A stretch of DNA of 64,000 nucleotides from Rugosimonospora acidiphila (GTDB taxonomy: Bacteria; Actinomycetota; Actinomycetes; Mycobacteriales; Micromonosporaceae), in NCBI RefSeq assembly GCF_039543385.1, contig NZ_BAABJQ010000001.1, forward strand, positions 248,001 to 312,000, given 5' to 3'. Position 1 is the stretch's first letter. Every line of letters begins with the position of its first letter. Both the position numbers and the translations under genes were made by a program. The notes beneath the pieces are model-generated. The model saw only the letters and a list, made by a program, of their open reading frames with translations, was not told where the DNA came from and did not search any database. Positions 59,324-64,000 of this stretch are shown here, piece after piece.

Positions 59324-60233
59324 TCGCGACCGCTTTCCGGTACAGGTCGAAGGCGTCACGCTGGAACTGTCCAACCTGGACAAGGTGCTCTACCCCGCCG
59401 CCGGGTTCACCAAGGGCGAAGTGATCGACTATTACACCCGGGTGGCGCCCGTCCTGCTGCCGCACCTGGCGGACCGGCCACTGACCCGGATCCGGTACCC
59501 GAACGGGGTCGGCGGCAACGGGTTCTTCGAGAAGAACGCGCCGGCCGGGGTGCCGGACTGGGTACGCGTGGAGACGCTGCCCGCGCCGGGCTCGACCAAG
59601 GGGCGCGAGGCGCTGGACTACGTGATCGCCGACGACCTGCCGACCCTGGTCTGGTTGGCCAATCTCGCCGCCCTGGAGCTGCATGTTCCACAGTGGACGG
59701 TCGGGTCGAGCGGCCCGGACCGGCTGGTGGTCGACCTGGACCCGGGGCCGCCCGCCGGCCTGACCGAGTGCGCCGAGGTCGCCCTGTTGCTGCGGGAGCG
59801 GCTGAGGTCCGACGGCCTGGAGCCGCTGCCGAAGACCTCTGGTCGCAAGGGCATGCAGCTGATGTGCGCGCTGGCCGGTACCCAGCCGGCCGACGAGGTG
59901 GCCGGGTACGCCCGGCGGGTGGCCGAGGAGCTGGAGCGCGACAATCCCCGGCTGATCGTCGCCCGGATGGCCAAGAACCTGCGCCCGCGCAAGGTGTTCA
60001 TCGACTGGAGCCAGAACAACGCGGCGAAGACCACGGTGGCCCCGTACTCGATGCGCGCCGAGCCGACACCGACCGTCTCGACCCCGCTGACCTGGCCGGA
60101 GTTGGAGAAGGGCAGGGTGCGCCAGTTCCGGGCGGACGAGGTGCTCAGCCGGGTTAAGCGGTACGGCGACCTGTTCGCCGACCTGCCCGGCGGGGGCGCA
60201 CCGGAGGTACCCCGGGCGCCCCGCCGGTCCTGA
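59316..60233 (+). CDS. LigD-type polymerase/primase protein
   Basis: A 305-residue AEP-superfamily polymerase equal to the LigD polymerase domain. Metal and nucleotide motifs include VVDLDPGPPAG (Asp pair), KTSGRKGMQL, and VFIDWSQNNAAKTT. It fills gaps and adds ribonucleotides during end joining. It overlaps the ligase gene (ATG at 59316, ligase stop at 59321-59323). The last 10 residues are Pro/Arg-rich. Convergent with the ABC permease, with a GC-palindrome terminator between. Confidence 0.94.
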   Translation: MVDRDRFPVQVEGVTLELSNLDKVLYPAAGFTKGEVIDYYTRVAPVLLPHLADRPLTRIRYPNGVGGNGFFEKNAPAGVPDWVRVETLPAPGSTKGREALDYVIADDLPTLVWLANLAALELHVPQWTVGSSGPDRLVVDLDPGPPAGLTECAEVALLLRERLRSDGLEPLPKTSGRKGMQLMCALAGTQPADEVAGYARRVAEELERDNPRLIVARMAKNLRPRKVFIDWSQNNAAKTTVAPYSMRAEPTPTVSTPLTWPELEKGRVRQFRADEVLSRVKRYGDLFADLPGGGAPEVPRAPRRS

Positions 60234-60255
60234 CGGCTCGCCGTTGCCTGACGCC

Positions 60256-60284
60256 GGCCCGGGCCCCCGGCGCCGGCCCGGGCC
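60256..60284. terminator. GC-palindrome terminator between LigD polymerase and the ABC permease
   Basis: Two identical self-complementary blocks GGCCCGGGCC (60256-60265 and 60275-60284) are separated by nine bases and can pair as a hairpin in either direction. They fill the 82-base gap between convergent genes, with a related GGCGCCGGCCC block following. Confidence 0.5.
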
Positions 60285-60315
60285 TCGGCCCAGGTCCCGG
60301 CGCCGGCCCGTTGGT

Positions 60316-62856
60316 TCAGGTCTCGGCCATCGCCCCCACTATCGAGGCGCGAGCCGCCCGGCGGGCCGGCAGCACCGCCGCGGCGACCGCCGCCGCCCCC
60401 GCCACGGCCAGGTACCCGAGCAGCTGCCCGACCGGCACCGTCAACTCCGGGGCGAAGCCGGTGAACATCACCCGCGTGGTGGCCCAGCCGTAGAGCAGGC
60501 CGAAGCCCAGCCCGACGATGGCACCGACCACCCCCATCAGCAGCGCCTCGACCAGCAGCGTGGCGCGCAGCTGGCCCCTGGTCAGGCCGAGCGCCCGGGT
60601 CAGCGCGGACTCGCGCGTACGCTCGAAGACCGACAGCGACAGCGTGTTCATGACGCCGATCAGTGCGATGATCACGGCTATGGCGAGCAGGCCCGCCACC
60701 GCCGCGATCAGCGAGTCGATCTCCTGGGTGAGCTCCGACCGCCACTCCGCGAGGCTGCTCACCTGGACCGTCGGGTACGCGTCGGTCACCGAATCCACCG
60801 CCGCCCGGGACGCGGTCGGGGACACCCCGTCGGCCGCCTTGATCAGCACTACGTTGTCGGTGGCCGTCGGGTCCAGTGCGGCCAGGTCGTCCCACCCGAT
60901 GAGTGCCGCCCCGACCTGGGACTCGCCGGAGGCCAGCGCGGCCACGGTGAACCTGCCCGCGCGGCCATCCCCGGTAGACAGCGTGACGGTGTCGCCGACG
61001 CGCTTGCCCCTGGCCGCCGACGCCGAGGTGGACAGGACGACCGTGCCGTGCCGGAAGTTGGCCGCCGACCCGGCGACCAGGGTCATCGTCCGGCCGATCA
61101 CCAGCGACTGGTCGGCCGGGTCGACCGCGCCGATCTCCACGCCCGTTCCGTCCAGCGTCCCACTGTCGATCCTGACCTCGACGACGTTGGACAGCTGCGG
61201 CCGTGACCGCAGCCGTCGCGCCACCTCCGGCGGGATGCCGAGGCTGCCGTGGGCGGTCTGGGCGGCCTGGAGGATGTAGTCGACGGGGTAGTGCGCGGTC
61301 AGCTGGTCGGTGGTGGTGGCCTTGACCGAGGCGAGCGCGACGCTGGCCGCGGACATCAGGCCGACCCCGACCATCAGCGCGGCGGTGGTGGCCGCGGCGC
61401 GGCCCGGGTTGCGCCGGGCGTTCGCGGAGGCCAGCCGGGCGGGGGTACCGAAGATCCGACCGGGCAGCCAGCCCAGCGCGGCGGTCAGCGGGCCCACGAA
61501 CAGCGGCGACAGGATGAGTACGGCGAGGAAGTTGACCAACCCGCCGACCACCACCGTGATCGTCGCGACCTGGGAATCGCCGTGGTAGGTCGAGCCGGCC
61601 ACGGTCAGCGCCGTGCCCGCGGCGCCGACCAGTACGGCGAGGATCACCTGCGGCGCGCGCCGCCGGTGCCGTCCCGGTGCGGCCAGTGGCGTGGCGCGCA
61701 GCGCGGCCAGCGGCGGTACCCCAGTGGCCCGCGCCGCGGGGATCAGCGCCGAGGCCACGGTGACCAGCACGCCCACCAGCAGCGAGACGATCACGGGGGT
61801 GCCGGTGAGCACCACGGCGTGTGACGGCAGCGGCTGGCCCAGCGCGGCGAGCCCGCGGAACAGCAGGTACCCCAGGCCGATGCCCAGCGCGATCCCGAGC
61901 ACGGCCCCGGCCAGCCCGACCGCCACGGACTCCAGCAGCACGGAGCCGAACAGCTGCCCCCGTGACGCTCCGACGCAGCGCAGCAGCGCCAGCTCCCGGA
62001 CCCGCTGCGCGATCAGGATGGTGAACGTGTTGTAGATGACGAACGAGCAGACCACGCACGCGATCACCGCGAAGATCAGCAGTACCTCGATGAGGCTCGC
62101 CAGCTGGTTGATCGCATCGTTGGCCAGGTCGTCGCGGTACTGCGCGCCGGCCACCACCCGGTCGTCGGGCAGGGCGGCACCCACCCGACGGGCGAGCGTC
62201 GACTGGTCCACGCCGGCGGCGGCCGACACCACCACCTGGCTGTACCCGGTCGCCCCGGCCAGGGTGGTCATCGCCGCCGGGGTGAGGATCACCACCGCCT
62301 GGTCGGCGTACTGCTTGGAGTCGCCGAAGTCGACGATGCCGACCAGGGTCACCCGGTGCGGTGCCTGCCCGGTGTCCAGGACGGTCATGGTGTCCCCGAC
62401 CGCGTACCCGGTGCGCGCCGCCGTGCCGGCGTCCAGGGCGGCCTCGGTGGCGGTGGCCGGCACCCGCCCCGACTTCAGGTCGTAGGGCCGCAGCGCCGGC
62501 ACGGTACCGGCGGACATGGCGATGCCCGGGTGCCCACCCACCGCGACCAGCCGGCCCCGCCTGTCCAGCAGCGGCAGGTTCTCCTGCATCCGGCCGTCGA
62601 CGCCGCCCACACCCGGGACCGCTCGGACCGTGTCCATGGTGGACCGGGGCAGCTCCGTCCGGTGCGCCGACCGCGGTGTGACGGACACGTCCACGTGCTG
62701 CGCGGCGCGGGCGAACTCGTCGTACACCGCCGCTTTCATGGTGTCGCCGAAGATCAGGGTGCCGGCGACGAAGCCGACGCCCAGGACGATGGCCAGGGCG
62801 GTGGCGAGCAACCTCAGCACGTGCGCGCGCAGCCCCGCGACGGTGGTCTTGAACAT
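60316..62856 (-). CDS. ABC transporter permease, MacB/FtsX type
   Basis: An 846-residue permease. It has an N-terminal helix (LRAHVLRLLATALAIVLGV), a large extracytoplasmic domain, and two FtsX-like membrane modules around residues 255-430 and 715-846. Each module has three or four helices, with LLIFAVIACVVCSFVIYNTF in the first. A central hydrophobic pair lies near 395-470. This is the duplicated eight-to-ten-helix layout of actinobacterial exporters related to LolC/MacB. The cognate ATPase is three bases upstream. The ligand is unknown; candidates are lipids or peptides. Confidence 0.9.
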   Translation of the reverse strand: MFKTTVAGLRAHVLRLLATALAIVLGVGFVAGTLIFGDTMKAAVYDEFARAAQHVDVSVTPRSAHRTELPRSTMDTVRAVPGVGGVDGRMQENLPLLDRRGRLVAVGGHPGIAMSAGTVPALRPYDLKSGRVPATATEAALDAGTAARTGYAVGDTMTVLDTGQAPHRVTLVGIVDFGDSKQYADQAVVILTPAAMTTLAGATGYSQVVVSAAAGVDQSTLARRVGAALPDDRVVAGAQYRDDLANDAINQLASLIEVLLIFAVIACVVCSFVIYNTFTILIAQRVRELALLRCVGASRGQLFGSVLLESVAVGLAGAVLGIALGIGLGYLLFRGLAALGQPLPSHAVVLTGTPVIVSLLVGVLVTVASALIPAARATGVPPLAALRATPLAAPGRHRRRAPQVILAVLVGAAGTALTVAGSTYHGDSQVATITVVVGGLVNFLAVLILSPLFVGPLTAALGWLPGRIFGTPARLASANARRNPGRAAATTAALMVGVGLMSAASVALASVKATTTDQLTAHYPVDYILQAAQTAHGSLGIPPEVARRLRSRPQLSNVVEVRIDSGTLDGTGVEIGAVDPADQSLVIGRTMTLVAGSAANFRHGTVVLSTSASAARGKRVGDTVTLSTGDGRAGRFTVAALASGESQVGAALIGWDDLAALDPTATDNVVLIKAADGVSPTASRAAVDSVTDAYPTVQVSSLAEWRSELTQEIDSLIAAVAGLLAIAVIIALIGVMNTLSLSVFERTRESALTRALGLTRGQLRATLLVEALLMGVVGAIVGLGFGLLYGWATTRVMFTGFAPELTVPVGQLLGYLAVAGAAAVAAAVLPARRAARASIVGAMAET

Positions 62857-62859
62857 CGC

Positions 62860-63714
62860 TCAGACCTCCCGCCGCGGCGCGGCCGGGGCGCGGTGCGGGT
62901 CGGCGGCGCGGTGCGGGTCGGCGGCGCGGTGCGGGTCGGCGGCGCGGTGCGGGTCGGCGGCCGCCACGCCGTCCAGCCGGCGTAGCGCGCCCAGCACGGC
63001 GTCCGGGCCCGGCGGCGCGTCCAGCGTGCCGGCCAGCCGGCCGTCGGCCAGCAGGATCACCCGGTCGGCGTACGAGGCGGCGTTCGGATCGTGGGTGACC
63101 ATGACGACGGTCTGGCCGAGGTCGCTGACCGACCGGCGCAGGAAGCCGAGCACCTCGGCGCCGGAGCGGGAGTCCAGGTTGCCGGTCGGCTCGTCGGCGA
63201 AGACGACATCGGGCCGGGGCAGCAGGGCCCGGGCGCAGGCGACCCGCTGCTGCTGCCCGCCGGACAGCTGGGCCGGATAGTGCCGCAGCCGGTCGCGGAT
63301 GCCCAGCACGTCGACGATGTTGTCGTACCACTGGCGGTCGACCGCCCGGCCGGCCAGCTCCAGCGGCAGCCGGATGTTCTGCTCCGCGGACAGCGTGGGC
63401 AGCAGGTTGAACGACTGGAACACGAAACCTATCCGCTGCCGGCGCAGCCTGGTCAGCGCCTTGTCGCTGAGCCCGGTGATCACCGTGGAGCCGATGCTCA
63501 CGCTGCCGGAGCTGGCGGTGTCCAGGCCTGCGGCGCAGTGCATCAGGGTCGACTTGCCGGAGCCGGAGGCGCCCATGATCGCCGTGAACTGGCCGGCGCC
63601 GAACTCGACGCTGATCCCGTCCAGGGCACGTACCGCCGCTTCCCCGGTGCCGTACACCTTCACCAGGTCGTTCACCGACACCGCCGCGCGGGTGGTGGTC
63701 GCAACTGTGGTCAT
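62860..63714 (-). CDS. ABC transporter ATP-binding protein with Asp-Pro-His-Arg repeats
   Basis: A 284-residue MacB/LolD-type ATPase. Walker A is GASGSGKSTLMH (about residue 50), the Q-loop QSFNLLPTLS, the signature LSGGQQQRVACARALL (about 155), Walker B VVFADEPTGNLDS, and the H-loop VMVTHDPN. After a normal domain end near residue 250 it has four copies of six residues (AADPHR) and a short basic tail. ATG at 63714 has no good ribosome binding site. It is coupled to the permease with a 3-base gap. Confidence 0.94.
   Translation of the reverse strand: MTTVATTTRAAVSVNDLVKVYGTGEAAVRALDGISVEFGAGQFTAIMGASGSGKSTLMHCAAGLDTASSGSVSIGSTVITGLSDKALTRLRRQRIGFVFQSFNLLPTLSAEQNIRLPLELAGRAVDRQWYDNIVDVLGIRDRLRHYPAQLSGGQQQRVACARALLPRPDVVFADEPTGNLDSRSGAEVLGFLRRSVSDLGQTVVMVTHDPNAASYADRVILLADGRLAGTLDAPPGPDAVLGALRRLDGVAAADPHRAADPHRAADPHRAADPHRAPAAPRREV
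62890..62961 (-). repeat. Four 18-bp tandem repeats in the ATPase C-terminus
   Basis: GCGGTGCGGGTCGGCGGC recurs every 18 bases at 62890, 62908, 62926 and 62944 and encodes AADPHR on the minus strand. The copies are nearly identical. A multiple of three keeps the frame on expansion or loss. Confidence 0.9.
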
Positions 63715-63871
63715 AGGGGCAAGCTATGGCGGCCCGGGGGTCCGGGTCGTCGGCATGAAGAACGCTTCGCGGGTACGACCTGAGGAGGAGAAGGGTGGTA
63801 CGCCAGGCGTCGATGTGCCAGTTCCCGGCATGGGGTAGCCGGGGCCGGCCGGGCTGGGCCAGGATGAGCCG

Positions 63872-64000
63872 ATGCGCGTACTCCGGCCCGCGTCCGCGGT
63901 CCTGTTCGGCGCGGTGGTCCTCACCGGGATCGTCCTGACCGGCTCACCGGCCATTTCGGCGCCGGGCGATGACGCGTCCCTGCGGGTCACGCCCGATCAG
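63872..64000 (+). CDS. Secreted protein, N-terminal part (partial)
   Basis: 43 codons are visible before the window ends. They encode a signal peptide: basic start MRVLRPASA, hydrophobic core VLFGAVVLTGIVLTG, then a probable cleavage SPAISA|PGDDAS. The rest is beyond the edge, so no function can be assigned. The start ATG at 63872 lies after GGCCAGGATGAGCCG with a weak purine box. It is divergent from the ABC exporter and 157 bases away. Confidence 0.6.
   Translation, partial: MRVLRPASAVLFGAVVLTGIVLTGSPAISAPGDDASLRVTPDQ

Noticed and set aside
1..64000. CRISPR array, insertion sequence or rRNA operon
   Set aside because: The tandem repeats found are short, adjacent and without spacers; no transposase, integrase or rRNA sequence was recognised.

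Overview
The window is very GC-rich, has third-position G/C bias, GTG/TTG starts and many ATGA, GTGA and TGATG gene overlaps. It is actinobacterial chromosome. The family mix (ESX/type VII genes, an Rv3660c-Rv3654c-type Tad pilus cluster beside a helicase, an MFS-thymidylate kinase fusion, a DUF397/XRE pair, and NHEJ proteins split into separate polypeptides) fits Micromonosporaceae or a close relative. That placement is inferred from family knowledge; no rRNA is present to settle it.

Layout. 1-3183: end of a polyprenyl synthase gene, an IclR regulator, and an ECF sigma/anti-sigma pair with a SigL-type autoregulatory promoter. 3227-4014: GNAT and a small holin-like membrane protein. 4188-12459: an ESX locus (EccE, EccB, two WXG100 proteins, a ruined mycosin, a large SseB-domain protein and a small partner) without EccC or EccD. 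12466-19065: alpha/beta hydrolase, ROK protein, acetyl-CoA synthetase, an Rv3662c-like protein and a HAD phosphatase. 20527-25477: Tad/Flp pilus operon, followed by a convergent helicase. 28434-29364: STAS protein and ATPase-like partner. 29804-38677: proton pyrophosphatase, lipoprotein, hypothetical gene, TopA, a sugar-lactone oxidase and a TetR regulator. 38770-46191: alanine-racemase-like PLP protein, MFS-dTMP kinase fusion, HolB, a YbaB/EspC-like/WXG-like trio and a PSP1 (RicT-like) protein. 46199-53626: metallophosphoesterase, tRNA-Thr(CGT), a GGDEF-EAL protein, a small membrane protein and a MarR-MFS pair. 53749-60233: acyl-CoA ligase, Ku, the DUF397/XRE pair and LigD ligase and polymerase proteins. 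60316-63714: ABC exporter. The window ends in the start of a secreted protein.

How the genes relate. From acs to holB the gene content follows Mycobacterium tuberculosis Rv3667 down to Rv3644c (acs, Rv3662c, HAD, ssd, tadA/B/C, flp, tadE-like genes, helicase, topA, tmk fusion, holB), so this is an old conserved block. Two separate places carry type VII secretion-type genes, around 6-12 kb and around 44-45 kb. Both are preceded by the same TTATCCACAG element, and the Tad operon has a related one.

No CRISPR array, prophage, insertion sequence or rRNA was seen. The unusual content is short tandem repeats inside and between genes, a degraded mycosin, an open frame without a stop in the last Tad gene, and several family members with altered catalytic residues.
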